64,000 nt of DNA from Delphinus delphis. Its lineage: Eukaryota; Chordata; Mammalia; Artiodactyla; Delphinidae. Below, one piece after another: positions 11,004-25,210 of this stretch (position 1 is the first letter of the stretch; each line of letters begins with the position of its first letter). Made by a program: the position numbers and the translations under genes. The notes beneath the pieces were generated by a model that did not search any database, had not been told where the DNA came from, and was given only the letters and a program-made list of their open reading frames with translations. The stretch lies in assembly GCF_949987515.2 (NCBI RefSeq), contig NW_027192650.1, positions 4,774,001 through 4,838,000 on the forward strand, written 5' to 3'.

Positions 11004-12582
11004 TCACAAACCTGCAGAGTTATAAATGACAGCTATCGTCCAAAAATAGACTGAAGTAAGGCTGCCAAGAGGACTTGAAAGCGGGGCAGAATTGCAGGAA
11101 ACCGATTTCAGGAGGTAGACTGGAATTGCATTGAAAGCATAGGAAAAGAGGCAGAACGTCCACAATGATGCACTTGGCCAAAAAGGGCGTATGCGTTTTT
11201 TCCTGAATATATTCAGGAAAAAACGCATACGCACTTTTTGGCCATCCAAGCAAACTTGCAAAGGAAATCTGCACTACAATGAAGTCTCACTTCCCCCCGG
11301 TCAAAAGGGCCATCTGAAAAAAGTGTAAAATCCAGAAAGGCAGGACAGGCCATGGAGAACTGGGAGCCTTGTTATGCTGATGGGCAGGATGTAAATTGCC
11401 AACAGACACTCAGGAGAAGTGTATGGTGTTTCCTGAAACATCTAAAAAACAAAACAACAGAGCCTAGGGCACTTCCACTTATGGTCCTATAGCTTAGGGA
11501 AATTAAAATCAAAAAGACACAGCCACCCCAAAGTTTGGGACGCCTCCATTTACAAGAACCTCGTTTACTGTACAAGTTCAATATCACAGAAAGTGAAAAA
11601 TGGATAAAGAACTTGTGGTACTTACGTACAATGCAGTATCACTCAACAATGAAATCTATGTCATCAGGCCCGTAGCAGCATAATGAGTGGATTCAGGTAC
11701 GATGATTCTAACTGAAATAAGTCACACAGAAAAAGAAACATCATAAGATATCACTAATACACGGAATGTAAACTTGGCTACACAGGAACTGCATTCCAAA
11801 ACAGAACAGGGTCTCAAATTTAGAAAACCAACTTATGCTTGCTTAAGGGGAAAGGTGAGTTGGGGTGCTGCATAAAACCAGAGATTGAAATGAGCACAGA
11901 TAAAGTTCCTTAAGCCAAATATGAATAGACAAGAGCTACTCCTTGCTCAACGAAATGGACTCAACACCCCATATTAAACGCCTAAGAATGTACCTGACTA
12001 GTAAGTATCTTAAAACCTATGGATTGCTATGTCTCCAAAAGAGAATCAAGCATGTGTACAGGGGCATAAACGCAGCAGCGATAGGACTGGAGAGGTTCGG
12101 TGAGCAAATGAAGACCCTTTGAAGTCATATTGCATGGTACCCATTCCACGGGTTTCAACTACCCAGGTTTAAGGTATTCTTCCTTCAGCTAAAACATGCA
12201 TGTGGAACCTAGAGTATGATCAACCATGTTATCGGGAGACGTGTTCAAATATGTCTCAGTTTTCGTACCCTGGTACTCGGGTGCAGCATTCCAGACGCTT
12301 TACTAACACTCTCCCCACTTGGAGAGTCAGTCCCTTTAACCTCCTGTTTGGCCCAGTTTGCAATTTCTGCGGAAGATGAACAGGAATAGCGAGAACCAAT
12401 GAGAGACTAGCTGGAGGTGTCTGGATGGGCAAATTTAACTCTCATTTCCCACCAGGAAGAGGAATTAAGCAAAGGCCCAGCGTGCCATGCCAGAACCAGA
12501 TTAGGGCCTGAAGACATCCTGCGGTGTTGCGGCCAGGTCACAAGAAAACGAGTTGAAGAAAGGAGCTCAGGGGCACTGTAAT
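11004..12582 (+). repeat. Satellite unit 7 (Q, 1579 bp)
   Basis: The palindrome at 11174-11245 has one right-arm C-to-A change (gcacttttt), seen again in unit 15. There is a one-base loss at about 11923 (atatgaatag). The next unit is also Q, which breaks the Q-P alternation. Confidence 0.95.
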
Positions 12583-14160
12583 TCATAAACCTGCAGAGTT
12601 ATAAATGACAGCTATCGTCCAAAAATAGACTGAAGTAAGGCTGCCAAGAGGACTTGAAAGCTGGGCAGAATTGCAGGAAACCGATTTCAGGAGGCAGACT
12701 GGAATTGCATTGAAAGCATAGGAAAAGAGGCAGAACGTCCACAATGATGCACTTGGCCAAAAAGGGCGTATGCGTTTTTTTCTGAATATATTCAGGAAAA
12801 ATCGCATATGCCCTTTTGGCCAACCAAGCAAACTTGCAAAGGAAATCTGCACTACAATGAAGTCTCACTTCTCCCCGGTCAAAAGGGCCATCTGAAAAAA
12901 GTGTAAAATCCAGAAAGGCAGGACAGGCCATGGAGAACTGGGAGCCTTGTTATGCTGATGGGCGGGATGTAAATTGCCAACAGACACTCAGGAGAAGTGT
13001 ATGGTGTTTTCTGAAACATCTATAAAACAAAGCAACAGAGCCTAGGGCACTTCCACTTATGGTCCTATAGCTTAGGGAAATTAAAATCAAAAAGACACAG
13101 CCACCCCAAAGTTTGGGACGCCTCTGTTTACAAGAACCTCGTTTACCGTACAATTTCAATATCGCAGAAAGTGAAAAATGGATAAAGAAGTTGTGGTACT
13201 TACGTACAATGCAGTATCAATCAGCAATGAAATCTATGTCATCAGGCCCGTAGCGGCATAATGAGTGGATTCAGGTACGATGATTCTAACTGAAATAAGT
13301 CACACAGAAAAAGAAACATCATAAGATATCACTAATACATGGAATGTAAGCTGGCTACACAGGAACTGAATTCCAAAACAGAACAGGGTCTCAAATTTAG
13401 AAAACCAACTTATGCTTGCTTAAGGGTAAAGGTGAGTTGGGGTGCTGCATAAAACCAGAGATTGAAATGAGCACAGATAAAGTTCCTTAAGTCAAATATG
13501 GAATAGACAAGAGCTACTCCTTGCTCAACGAAATGGACTCAACACCCCATATTAAACGCCTAAGAATATACCTGACTAGTAAGTATCTTAAAACCTATGG
13601 ATTGCTATGTCTCCAAAAGAGAATCAAGCATGTGTACAGGGGCATAAACGCAGCAGTGATAGGATTGGAGAGGTTCGGTGAGCAAATGAAGACCCTTTGA
13701 AGTCATATTGCATGGTACCCATTACACGGGTCTCAACTCTCCAGGTTTAAGGTATTCTTCCTTCAGCTAAAACATGCATGTGGAACCCAGAGTATGATCA
13801 ACCATGTGAACGGGAGACGTGTTCAAATATGTCTCAATTTTCGTACCCTGGTACTCGGGTGCAACATTCCAGACGCTTTACTAACACTCTCCCGACTTGG
13901 AGAGTCAGTCCCTTTAACCTCCTGTTTGGCCCAGTTTGCAATTTCTGCGGAAGATGAACGGGAATAGCGAGAACCAATGAGAGGCTAGCTGGAGGTGTCT
14001 GGACGGGCAAATTTAACTCTCATTTCCCACCAGTAAGAAGAATTAACCAAAGGCTCAGCGTGCCGTGCCAGAACCAGATTAGGGCCTGAAGCCATCCTGC
14101 GGTGTTGCGGCCAGCTCAAAACAAAGCGAGTTGAAGAAAGGAGCTCAGGGGCACTGTAAT
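12583..14160 (+). repeat. Satellite unit 8 (Q', 1578 bp)
   Basis: This is the most degraded palindrome (12753-12823, 71 bp). It has a left C-to-T, a right A-to-T, a CpG-to-TpG and one lost T. It is the first unit with the Q' markers tatcaatcagcaatg and gtagcggcat, which recur in units 10, 12, 14 and 16. A second one-base loss lies at gtaagctggc. Confidence 0.95.
12753..12823. repeat. Most degraded copy of the palindrome
   Basis: It is 71 bp instead of 72, with four departures from perfect pairing: left C to T, right A to T, right CpG to TpG, and loss of one T in the right arm. None is compensated in the partner arm, so this copy shows what the palindrome looks like when it is free to decay. 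Confidence 0.93.
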
Positions 14161-15739
14161 TCACAAACCTGCAGAGTTATAAATGACAGCTATCGTCCAA
14201 AAATAGACTGAAGTAAGGCTGCCAAGAGGACTTGAAAGCGGGGCAGAATTGCAGGAAACCGATTTCAGGAGGTAGACTGGAATTGCATTGAAAGCATAGG
14301 AAAAGAGGCAGAACGTCCACAATGATGCACTTGGCCAAAAAGGGCGTATGCGTTTTTTCCTGAATATATTCAGGAAAAAACGCATACGCCCTTTTTGGCC
14401 AACCAAGCAAGCTTGCAAAGGAAATCTGCACTACAATGAAGTCTCACTTCCCCCCGGTCAAAAGGGCCATCTGAAAAAAGTGTAAAATCCAGAAAGGCAG
14501 GACAGGCCATGGAGAACTGGGAGCCTTGTTATGCTGATGGGCGGGATGTAAATTGCCAACAGACACTCAGGAGAAGTGTATGGTGTTTCCTGAAACATCT
14601 AAAAAACAAAGCAACAGAACCTAGGGCACTTCCACTTATGGGCCTATAGCTTAGGGAAATTAAAATCAAAAAGACACAGCCACCCCAAAGTTTGGAACGG
14701 CTCTGTTTACAAGAACCTCGTTTACAGTACAAGTTCAACATCGCAGAAAGTGAAAAATGGATAAAGAAGTTGTGGTATTTACTTACAAAGCAATATCACT
14801 CAGCAATGAAATCTGTGTCATCAGGCCCTTAGCAGCACAATGAGTGGATTCAGGTATGATGATTCTAACTGAAGTAAGTCACACAGAAAAAGAAACATCA
14901 TAAGATATCAGTAATACACGGAATGTAAACTTGGCTACACAGGAACGGAATTACAGAACAGAACAGGGTCTCAAATTTAGAAAACCAACTTATGCTTGCT
15001 TAAGGGTAAAGGTGAGTTGGGGTGCTGCATAAACCAGAGATTGAAATGAGCACAGATAAAGTTCCTTAAGCCAAATATGGAATAGACAAGAGTTACTCCT
15101 TGCTCAACGAAATGGACTCAACACCGCATATTAAACGCCTAAGAATGTACCTGACTAGTAAGTATCTTAAAACCTATGGATTGCTATGTCTCCGAAAGAG
15201 AATCAAGCATGTGTACAGGGGCATAAACACAGCAGCGATAGGATTGGAGAGGTTCGGTGAGCAAATGAAGACCCTTTGAAGTCATATTGCATGGTACCTA
15301 TTCCACGGGTTTCAACTACCCAGGTTTAAGGTATTATTCCTTCAGCTAAAATATGCATGTGGAACCTAGAGTATGATCAACCATGTGATCGGGAGACGTG
15401 TTCAAATATGTCTCAGTTTTCCTCCCCTGGTACTCGGGTGCAACATTCCAGACGCTTTACTAACACTCTCCCGACTTGGAGAGTCAGTCCCTTTAACCTC
15501 CTGTTTGGCCCAGTTTGCAATTTCTGCGGAAGATGAACAGGAATAGCGAGAACCAATGAGAGACTAGCTGGAGGTGTCTGGACGGGCAAATTTAACTCTC
15601 ATTTCCCACCAGGAAGCGGAATTAACCAAAGGCTCAGCGTGCCGTGCCGGAACCAGATTAGGGCCTGAAGCCATCCTGCGGTGTTGCGGCCAGCTCAAAA
15701 GAAAGCGAGTTGAAGAAAGGAGCTCAGGGGCACTGTAAT
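14161..15739 (+). repeat. Satellite unit 9 (P, 1579 bp)
   Basis: The palindrome at 14331-14402 is perfect. It shares atgggcctatag, aggaacggaatt and the one-base loss gcataaaccag with unit 11, exactly two units downstream. Confidence 0.95.
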
Positions 15740-17318
15740 TCACAAACCTGCAGAGTTATAAATGACAGCTATCGTCCAAAAATAGACTGAAGTAAGGCTG
15801 CCAAGAGGACTTGAGAGCGGGGCAGAATTGCAGGAAACCGATTTCAGGAGGTAGACTGGAATTGCATTTCAAGCATAGGAAAAGAGGCAGAACGTCCACA
15901 ATGATGCACTTGGCCAAAAAGGGCGTATGCGTTTTTTCCTGAATATATTCAGGAAAAAACGCATATGCCCTTTTTGGCCAAACAAGCAGGCTTACAAAGG
16001 TAATCTGCACTACAATGAAGTCTCAATTCCCCCTGCTCAAAGGGGCCAATTGAAAAAAGTGTAAAATCCAGAAAGGCAGGACAGGCCATGGAGAACTGGG
16101 AGCCTTGTTATGCTGATGGGCGGGATGTAAATTGCCAACAGACACTCGGGAGAAATGTATGGTGTTTCCAGAAACATCTAAAAAACAAAGCAACAGAGCC
16201 TAGGGCACTTCCACTTATGGTCCTATAGCTTAGGGAAATTAAAATCAAAAAGACACAGCCACCCCAAAGTTTGCGACGCCTCTGTTTACAAGAACCTCGT
16301 TTACCGTACAATTTCAATATCGCAGAAAGTGAAAAATGGATAAAGAAGTTGTGGTACTTACGTACAATGCAGTATCAATCAGCAATGAAATCTCTGTCAT
16401 CAGGCCCGTAGCGGCATAATGAGTGGATTCAGGTACGATGATTCTAACTGAAATAAGTCACACAGAAAAAGAAACATCATAAGATATCACTAATACATGG
16501 AATGTAAGCTGGCTACACAGGAACTGAATTCCAAAACAGAACAGGGTCTCAAATTTAGAAAACCAACTTATGCTTGCTTAAGGGTAAAGGTGAGTTGGGG
16601 TGCTGCATAAAACCAGAGATTGAAATGAGCACAGATAAAGTTCCTTAAGTCAAATATGGAATAGACAAGAGCTACTCCTTGCTCAACGAAATGGACTCAA
16701 CACCCCATATTAAACGCCTAAGAATATACCTGACTAGTAAGTATCTTAAAACCTATGGATTGCTATGTCTCCAAAAGAGAATCAAGCATGTGTACAGGGG
16801 CATAAACGCAGCAGTGATAGGATTGGAGAGGTTCGGTGAGCAAATGAAGACCCTTTGAAGTCATATTGCATGGTACCCATTACACGGGTCTCAACTCTCC
16901 AGGTTTAAGGTATTCTTCCTTCAGCTAAAACATGCATGTGGAACCCAGAGTATGATCAACCATGTGAACGGGAGACGTGTTCAAATATGTCTCAATTTTC
17001 GTACCCTGGTACTCGGGTGCAACATTCCAGACGCTTTACTAACACTCTCCCGACTTGGAGAGTCAGTCCCTTTAACCTCCTGTTTGGCCCAGTTTGCAAT
17101 TTCTGCGGAAGATGAACAGGAATAGCGAGAACCAATGAGAGGCTAGCTGGAGGTGTCTGGACGGGCAAATTTAACTCTCATTTCCCACCAGTAAGAAGAA
17201 TTAACCAAAGGCTCAGCGTGCCGTGCCAGAACCAGATTAGGGCCTGAAGCCATCCTGCGGTGTTGCGGCCAGCTCAAAACAAAGCGAGTTGAAGAAAGGA
17301 GCTCAGGGGCACTGTAAT
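15740..17318 (+). repeat. Satellite unit 10 (Q', 1579 bp)
   Basis: The palindrome at 15910-15981 carries the shared CpG-to-TpG change. It introduces gaaatgtatggtgtttccag, tctcaattccccctgctc and cattgcatttcaagcat-type variants. The first two recur in units 12, 14 and 16; the last recurs in unit 16 and in units 31, 32 and 40. Confidence 0.95.
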
Positions 17319-18893
17319 TCACAAACCTGCAGAGTTATAAATGACAGCTATCGTCCAAAAATAGACTGAAGTAAGGCTGCCAAGAGGACTTGAAAGCGGG
17401 GCAGAATTGCAGGAAACCGATTTCAGGAGGTAGACTGGAATTGCATTGAAAGCATAGGAAAAGAGGCAGAACGTCCACAATGATGCACTTGGCCAAAAAG
17501 GGCGTATGCGTTTTTTCCTGAATATATTCAGGAAAAAACGCATACGCCCTTTTTGGCCAACCAAGCAAGCTTGCAAAGGAAATCTGCACTACAATGAAGT
17601 CTCACTTCCCCCCGGTCAAAAGGGCCATCTGAAAAAAGTGTAAAATCCAGAAAGGCAGGACAGGCCATGGAGAACTGGGAGCCTTGTTATGCTGATGGGC
17701 GGGATGTAAATTGCCAACAGACACTCAGGAGAAGTGTATGGTGTTTCCTGAAACATCTAAAAAACAAAGCAACAGAACCTAGGGCACTTCCACTTATGGG
17801 CCTATAGCTTAGGGAAATTAAAATCAAAAAGACACAGCCACCCCAAAGTTTGGAATGGCTCTGTTTACAAGAACCTCGTTTACAGTACAAGTTCAACATC
17901 GCAGAAAGTGAAAAATGGAAAGAAGTTGTGGTATTTACTTACAAAGCAATATCACTCAGCAATGAAATCTGTGTCATCAGGCCCTTAGCAGCACAATGAG
18001 TGGATTCAGGTATGATGATTCTAACTGAAGTAACTCACAGAAAAAGAAACATCATAAGATATCAGTAATACACGGAATGTAAACTTGGCTACACAGGAAC
18101 GGAATTACAGAACAGAACAGGGTCTCAAATTTAGAAAACCAACTTATGCTTGCTTAAGGGTAAAGGTGAGTTGGGGTGCTGCATAAACCAGAGATTGAAA
18201 TGAGCACAGATAAAGTTCCTTAAGCCAAATATGGAATAGACAAGAGTTACTCCTTGCTCAACGAAATGGACTCAACACCGCATATTAAACGCCTAAGAAT
18301 GTACCTGACTAGTAAGTATCTTAAAACCTATGGATTGCTATGTCTCCGAAAGAGAATCAAGCATGTGTACAGGGGCATAAACGCAGCAGTGATAGGATTG
18401 GAGAGGTTCAGTGAGCAAATGAAGACCCTTTGAAGTCATATTGCATGGTACCCATTCCACGGGTCTCAACTCTCCAGTTTTAAAGTATTCTTCCTTCAGC
18501 TAAAACATGCATGTGGAACCCAGAGTATGATCAACCATGTGATCGGGAGACGTGTTCAAATATGTCTCAGTTTTCGTACCCTGGTACTCGGGTGCAACAT
18601 TCCAGACGCTTTACTAACACTCTCCCGACTTGGAGAGTCAGTCCCTTTAACCTCCTGTTTGGCCCAGTTTGCAATTTCTGCGGAAGATGAACAGGAATAG
18701 CGAGAACCAATGATAGACTAGCTGGAGGTGTCTGGACTGGCAAATTTAACTATCATTTCCCACCAGGAAGAGGAATTAACCAAAGGCTCAGCGTGCCGTG
18801 CCGGAACCAGATTAGGGCCTGAAGCCATCCTGCGGTTTTGCGGCCAGGTCACAAGAAAGCGAGTTGAAGAAAGGAGCTCAGGGGCACTGTAAT
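17319..18893 (+). repeat. Satellite unit 11 (P, 1575 bp, shortest)
   Basis: The palindrome at 17489-17560 is perfect. Three small losses account for the length: two bases at tggaaagaag (about 17917), two bases at taactcacag (about 18031), and one base at cataaaccag. The 3' part has caatgatagac, aactatcattt and cggttttgcgg, shared with unit 13. Confidence 0.95.
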
Positions 18894-20471
18894 TCACAAA
18901 CCTGCAGAGTTATAAATGACAGCTATCGTCCAAAAATAGACTGAAGTAAGGCTGCCAAGAGGACTTGAGAGCGGGGCAGAATTGCAGGAAACCGATTTCA
19001 GGAGGTAGACTGGAATTGCATTGAAAGCATAGGAAAAGAGGCAGAACGTCCACAATGATGCACTTGGCCAAAAAGGGCGTATGCGTTTTTTCCTGAATAT
19101 ATTCAGTAAAAAACGCATACGCCCTTTTTGGCCAACCAAGCAGGCTTACAAAGGTAATCTGCACTACAATGAAGTCTCAATTCCCCCTGCTCAAAGGGGC
19201 CAATTGAAAAAAGTGTAAAATCCAGAAAGGCAGGACAGGCCATGGAGAACTGGGAGCCTTGTTATGCTGATGGTCGGGATGTAAATTGCCAACAGACACT
19301 CGGGAGAAATGTATGGTGTTTCCAGAAACATCTAAAAAACAAAGCAACAGAGCTTAGGGCACTTCCACTTATGGTCCTATAGCTTAGGGAAATTAAAATC
19401 AAAAATACACAGCCACCCCAAAGTTTGCGACGCCTCTGTTTACAAGAACCTCGTTTACCGTACAATTTCAATATCGCAGAAAGTGAAAAATGGATATAAA
19501 GTTGTGGTACTTACGTACAATGCAGTATCAATCAGCAATGAAATCTATGTCATCAGGCCCGTAGCGGCATAATGAGTGGATTCAGGTACGATGATTCTAA
19601 CTGAAATAAGTCACACAGAAAAAGAAACATCATAAGATATCACTAATACACGGAATGTAAGCTGGCTACACAGGAACTGAATTCCAAAACAGAACAGGGT
19701 CTCAAATTTAGAAAACCAAGTTATGCTTGCTTAAGGGGAAAGGTGAGTTGGGGTGCTGCATAAAACCAGAGATTGAAATGAGCACAGATAAAGTTCCTTA
19801 AGTCAAATATGGAATAGACAAGAGCTACTCCTTGCTCAACGAAATGGACTCAACACCCCATATTAAACGCCTAAGAATATACCTGACTAGTAAGTATCTT
19901 AAAACCTATGGATTGCTATGTCTCCAAAAGAGAATCAAGCATGTGTACAGGGGCATAAACGCAGCAGTGATAGGATTGGAGAGGTTCGGTGAGCAAATGA
20001 AGACCCTTTGAAGTCATATTGCATGGTACCCATTCCACGGGTCTCAACTCTCCAGGTTTAAGGTATTCTTCCTTCAGCTAAAACATGCATGTGGAACCCA
20101 GAGTATGATCAACCATGTGAACGGGAGACGTGTTCAAATATGTCTCAATTTTCGTACCCTGGTACTCGGGTGCAACATTCCAGACGCTTTACTAACACTC
20201 TCCCGACTTGGAGAGTCAGTCCCTTTAACCTCCTGTTTGGCCCAGTTTGCAATTTCTGCGGAAGATGAACAGGAATAGCGAGAACCAATGAGAGGCTAGC
20301 TGGAGGTGTCTGGACGGGCAAATTTAACTCTCATTTCCCACTAGTAAGAAGAATTAACCAAAGGCTCAGCGTGCCGTGCCAGAACCAGATTAGGGCCTGA
20401 AGCCATCCTGCGGTGTTGCGGCCAGCTCAAAAGAAAGCGAGTTGAAGAAAGGAGCTCAGGGGCACTGTAAT
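18894..20471 (+). repeat. Satellite unit 12 (Q', 1578 bp)
   Basis: The palindrome at 19064-19135 has one right-arm G-to-T change (cagtaaaa). It shares agcttagggc and aaaatacacag with unit 14. The tggatataaagttg variant is private. Confidence 0.95.
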
Positions 20472-22051
20472 TCACAAACCTGCAGAGTTATAAATGACAG
20501 CTATCGTCCAAAAATAGACTGAAGTAAGGCTGCCAAGAGGACTTGAAAGCGGGGCAGAATTGCAGGAAACCGATTTCAGGAGGTAGACTGGAATTGCATT
20601 GAAAGCATAGGAAAAGAGGCAGAACGTCCACAATGATGCACTTGGCCAAAAAGGGCGTATGCGTTTTTTCCTGAATATATTCAGGAAAAAACGCATACGC
20701 CCTTTTTGGCCAACCAAGCAAGCTTGAAAAGGAAATCTGCACTACAATGAAGTCTCACTTCCCCCCGGTCAAAAGGGCCATCTGAAAAAAGTGTAAAATC
20801 CAGAAAGGCAGGACAGGCCATGGAGAACTGGGAGCCTTGTTATGCTGATGGGCGGGATGTAAATTGCCAACAGACATTCGGGAGAAGTGTATGGTGTTTC
20901 CTGAAACATCTAAAAAACAAAGCAACAGAACCTAGGGCACTTCAACTTATGGTCCTATAGCTTAGGGAAATTAAAATCAAAAAGACACAGCCACCCCAAA
21001 GTTTGGAACGGCTCTGTTTACAAGAACCTCGTTTACAGTACAAGTTCAACATTGCAGAAAGTGAAAAATGGATAAAGAAGTTGTGGTATACACTTACAAA
21101 GCAATATCACTCAGCAATGAAATCTATGTCATCAGGCCCTTAGCAGCACAATGAGTGGATTCAGGTATGATGATTCTAACTGAAATAAGTCACACAGAAA
21201 AAGAAACATCATAAGATATCAGTAATACACGGAATGTAAACTTGGCTACACAGGAACTGAATTACAGAACAGAACAGGGTCTCAAATTTAGAAAACCAAC
21301 TTATGCTTGCTTAAGGGTAAAGGTGAGTTGGGGTGCTGCATAAAACCAGAGATTGAAATGAGCACAGATAAAGTTCCTTAAGCCAAATATGGAATAGACA
21401 AGAGCTACTCCTTGCTCAACGAAATGGACTCAACACCGCATATTAAACGCCTAAGAATGTACCTGACTAGTAAGTATCTTAAAACCTATGGATTGCTATG
21501 TCTCCGAAAGAGAATCAAGCATGTGAACAGGGGCATAAACGCAGCAGTGATAGGATTGGAGAGGTTCGGTGAGCAAATGAAGACCCTTTGAAGTCATATT
21601 GCATGGTACCCATTCCACGGGTCTCAACTCTCCAGTTTTAAAGTATTCTTCCGTCAGCTAAAACATGCATGTGGAACCCAGAGTATGATCAACCATGTGA
21701 TCGGGAGACGTGTTCAAATATGTCTCAGTTTTCGTACCCTGGTACTCGGGTGCAACATTCCAGACGCTTTACTAACACTCTCCCGACTTGGAGAGTCAGT
21801 CCCTTTAACCTCCTGTTTGGCCCAGTTTGCAATTTCTGCGGAAGATGAACAGGAATAGCGAGAACCAATGATAGACTAGCTGGAGGTGTCTGGACTGGCA
21901 AATTTAACTATCATTTCCCACCAGGAAGAGGAATTAACCAAAGGCTCAGCGTGCCGTGCCGGAACCAGATTAGGGCCTGAAGCCATCCTGCGGTTTTGCG
22001 GCCAGGTCACAAGAAAGCGAGTTGAAGAAAGGAGCTCAGGGGCACTGTAAT
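20472..22051 (+). repeat. Satellite unit 13 (P', 1580 bp)
   Basis: The palindrome at 20642-20713 is perfect. It shares tatacacttac, cacttcaacttatgg and aacattgcag with unit 15; the cacttcaac marker is exactly 3,159 bp away in that unit. Confidence 0.95.
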
Positions 22052-23630
22052 TCACAAACCTGCAGAGTTATAAATGACAGCTATCGTCCAAAAATAGACT
22101 GAAGTAAGGCTGCCAAGAGGACTTGAGAGCGGGGCAGAATTGCAGGAAACCGATTTCAGGAGGTAGACTGGAATTGCATTGAAAGCATAGGAAAAGAGGC
22201 AGAACGTCCACAATGATGCACTTGGCCAAAAAGGGCGTATGCGTTTTTTCCTGAATATATTCAGGAAAAAACGCATACGCCCTTTTTGGCCAAACAAGCA
22301 GGCTTACAAAGGTAATCTGCACTACAATGAAGTCTCAATTCCCCCTGCTCAAAGGGGCCAATTGAAAAAAGTGTAAAATCCAGAAAGGCAGGACAGGCCA
22401 TGGAGAACTGGGAGCCTTGTTATGCTGATGGGCGGGATGTAAATTGCCAACAGACACTCGGGAGAAATGTATGGTGTTTCCAGAAACATCTAAAAAACAA
22501 AGCAACAGAGCTTAGGGCACTTCCACTTATGGTCCTATAGCTTAGGGAAATTAAAATCAAAAATACACAGCCACCCCAAAGTTTGCGACGCCTCTGTTTA
22601 CAAGAACCTCGTTTACCGTACAATTTCAATATCGCAGAAAGTGAAAAATGGATAAAGAAGTTGTGGTACTTACGTACAATGCAGTATCAATCAGCAATGA
22701 AATCTCTGTCATCAGGCCCGTAGCGGCATAATGAGTGGATTCAGGTACGATGATTCTAACTGAAATAAGTCACACAGAAAAAGAAACATCATAAGATATC
22801 ACTAATACACGGAATGTAAGCTGGCTACACAGGAACTGAATTCCAAAACAGAACAGGGTCTCAAATTTAGAAAACCAACTTATGCTTGCTTAAGGGTAAA
22901 GGTGAGTTGGGGTGCTGCATAAAACCAGAGATTGAAATGAGCACAGATAAAGTTCCTTAAGTCAAATATGGAATAGACAAGAGCTACTCCTTGCTCAACG
23001 AAATGGACTCAACACCCCATATTAAACGCCTAAGAATATACCTGACTAGTAAGTATCTTAAAACCTATGGATTGCTATGTCTCCAAAAGAGAATCAAGCA
23101 TGTGTACAGGGGCATAAACGCAGCAGTGATAGGATTGGAGAGGTTCGGTGAGCAAATGAAGACCCTTTGAAGTCATATTGCATGGTACCCATTCCACGGG
23201 TCTCAACTCTCCAGGTTTAAGGTATTCTTCCTTCAGCTAAAACATGCATGTGGAACCCAGAGTATGATCAACCATGTGAACGGGAGACGTGTTCAAATAT
23301 GTCTCAATTTTCGTACCCTGGTACTCGGGTGCAACATTCCAGACGCTTTACTAACACTCTCCCGACTTGGAGAGTCAGTCCCTTTAACCTCCTGTTTGGC
23401 CCAGTTTGCAATTTCTGCGGAAGATGAACAGGAATAGCGAGAACCAATGAGAGGCTAGCTGGAGGTGTCTGGACGGGCAAATTTAACTCTCATTTCCCAC
23501 TAGTAAGAAGAATTAACCAAAGGCTCAGCGTGCCGTGCCAGAACCAGATTAGGGCCTGAAGCCATCCTGCGGTGTTGCGGCCAGCTCAAAAGAAAGCGAG
23601 TTGAAGAAAGGAGCTCAGGGGCACTGTAAT
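22052..23630 (+). repeat. Satellite unit 14 (Q', 1579 bp)
   Basis: The palindrome at 22222-22293 is perfect. It is nearly a copy of unit 12 in the half with agcttagggc and aaaatacacag. The start of the unit follows the cggttttgcgg variant inherited from unit 13. Confidence 0.95.
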
Positions 23631-25210
23631 TCACAAACCTGCAGAGTTATAAATGACAGCTATCGTCCAAAAATAGACTGAAGTAAGGCTGCCAAGAGGA
23701 CTTGAAAGCGGGGCAGAATTGCAGGAAACCGATTTCAGGAGGTAGACTGGAATTGCATTGAAAGCATAGGAAAAGAGGCAGAACGTCCACAATGATGCAC
23801 TTGGCCAAAAAGGGCGTATGCGTTTTTTCCTGAATATATTCAGGAAAAAACGCATACGCACTTTTTGGCCAACCAAGCAAGGTTGCAAAGGAAATCTGCA
23901 CTACAATGAAGTCTCACTTCCCCCCGGTCAAAAGGGCCATCTGAAAAAAGTGTAAAATCCAGAAAGGCAGGACAGGCCATGGAGAACTGGGAGCCTTGTT
24001 ATGCTGATGGGCGGGATGTAAATTGCCAACAGACATTCGGGAGAAGTGTATGGTGTTTCCTGAAACATCTAAAAAACAAAGCAACAGAACCTAGGGCACT
24101 TCAACTTATGGTCCTATAGCTTAGGGAAATTAAAATAAAAAAGACACAGCCACCCCAAAGTTTGGAACGGCTCTGTTTACAAGAACCTCGTTTACAGAAC
24201 AAGTGCAACATTGCAGAAAGTGAAAAATGGATAAAGAAGTTGTGGTATACACTTACAAAGCAATATCACTCAGCAATGAAATCTATGTCATCAGGCCCTT
24301 AGCAGCACAATGAGTGGATTCAGGTATGATGATTCTAACTGAAATAAGTCACACAGAAAAAGAAACATCATAAGATATCAGTAATACACGGAATGGAAAC
24401 TTGGCTACACAGGAACTGAATTACAGAACAGAACAGGGTCTCAAATTTAGAAAACCAACTTATGCTTGCTTAAGGGGAAAGGTGAGTTGGGGTGCTGCAT
24501 AAAACCAGAGATTGAAATGAGCACAGATAAAGTTCCTTAAGCCAAATATGGAATAGACAAGAGCTACTCCTTGCTCAACGAAATGGACTCAACACCGCAT
24601 ATTAAACGCCTAAGAATGTACCTGACTAGTAAGTATCTTAAAACCTATGGATTGCTATGTCTCCGAAAGAGAATCAAGCATGTGTACAGGGGCATAAACG
24701 CAGCAGCGATAGGATTGGAGAGGTTCGGTGAGCAAATGAAGACCCTTTGAAGTCATATTGCATGGTACCCATTCCACGGGTTTCAACTACCAAGGTTTAA
24801 GGTATTCTTCCTTCAGCTAAAATATGCATGTGGAACCTAGGGTATGATCAACCATGTGATCGGGAGATGTGTTCAAATATGTCTCAGTTTTCGTACCCTG
24901 GTACTCGGGTGCAACATTCCAGACGCTTTACTAACACTCTCCCGACTTGGAGAGTCAGTCCCTTTAACCTCCTGTTTGGCCCAGTTTGCAATTTCTGCGG
25001 AAGATGAACAGGAATAGTGAGAACCAATGAGAGACTAGCTGGAGGTGTCTGGACGGGCAAGTTTAACTCTCATTTCCCACCAGGAAGTGGAATTAACCAA
25101 AGGCTCAGCGTGCCGTGCCGGAACCAGATTAGGGCCTGAAGCCATCCTGCGGTGTTGCGGCCAGCTCAAAAGAAAGCGAGTTGAAGAAAGGAGCTCAGGG
25201 GCACTGTAAT
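23631..25210 (+). repeat. Satellite unit 15 (P', 1580 bp)
   Basis: The palindrome at 23801-23872 has one right-arm C-to-A change (gcacttttt), as in unit 7. It shares the tatacacttac and cacttcaac markers with unit 13. The acagaacaagtgcaac variant is private. Confidence 0.95.
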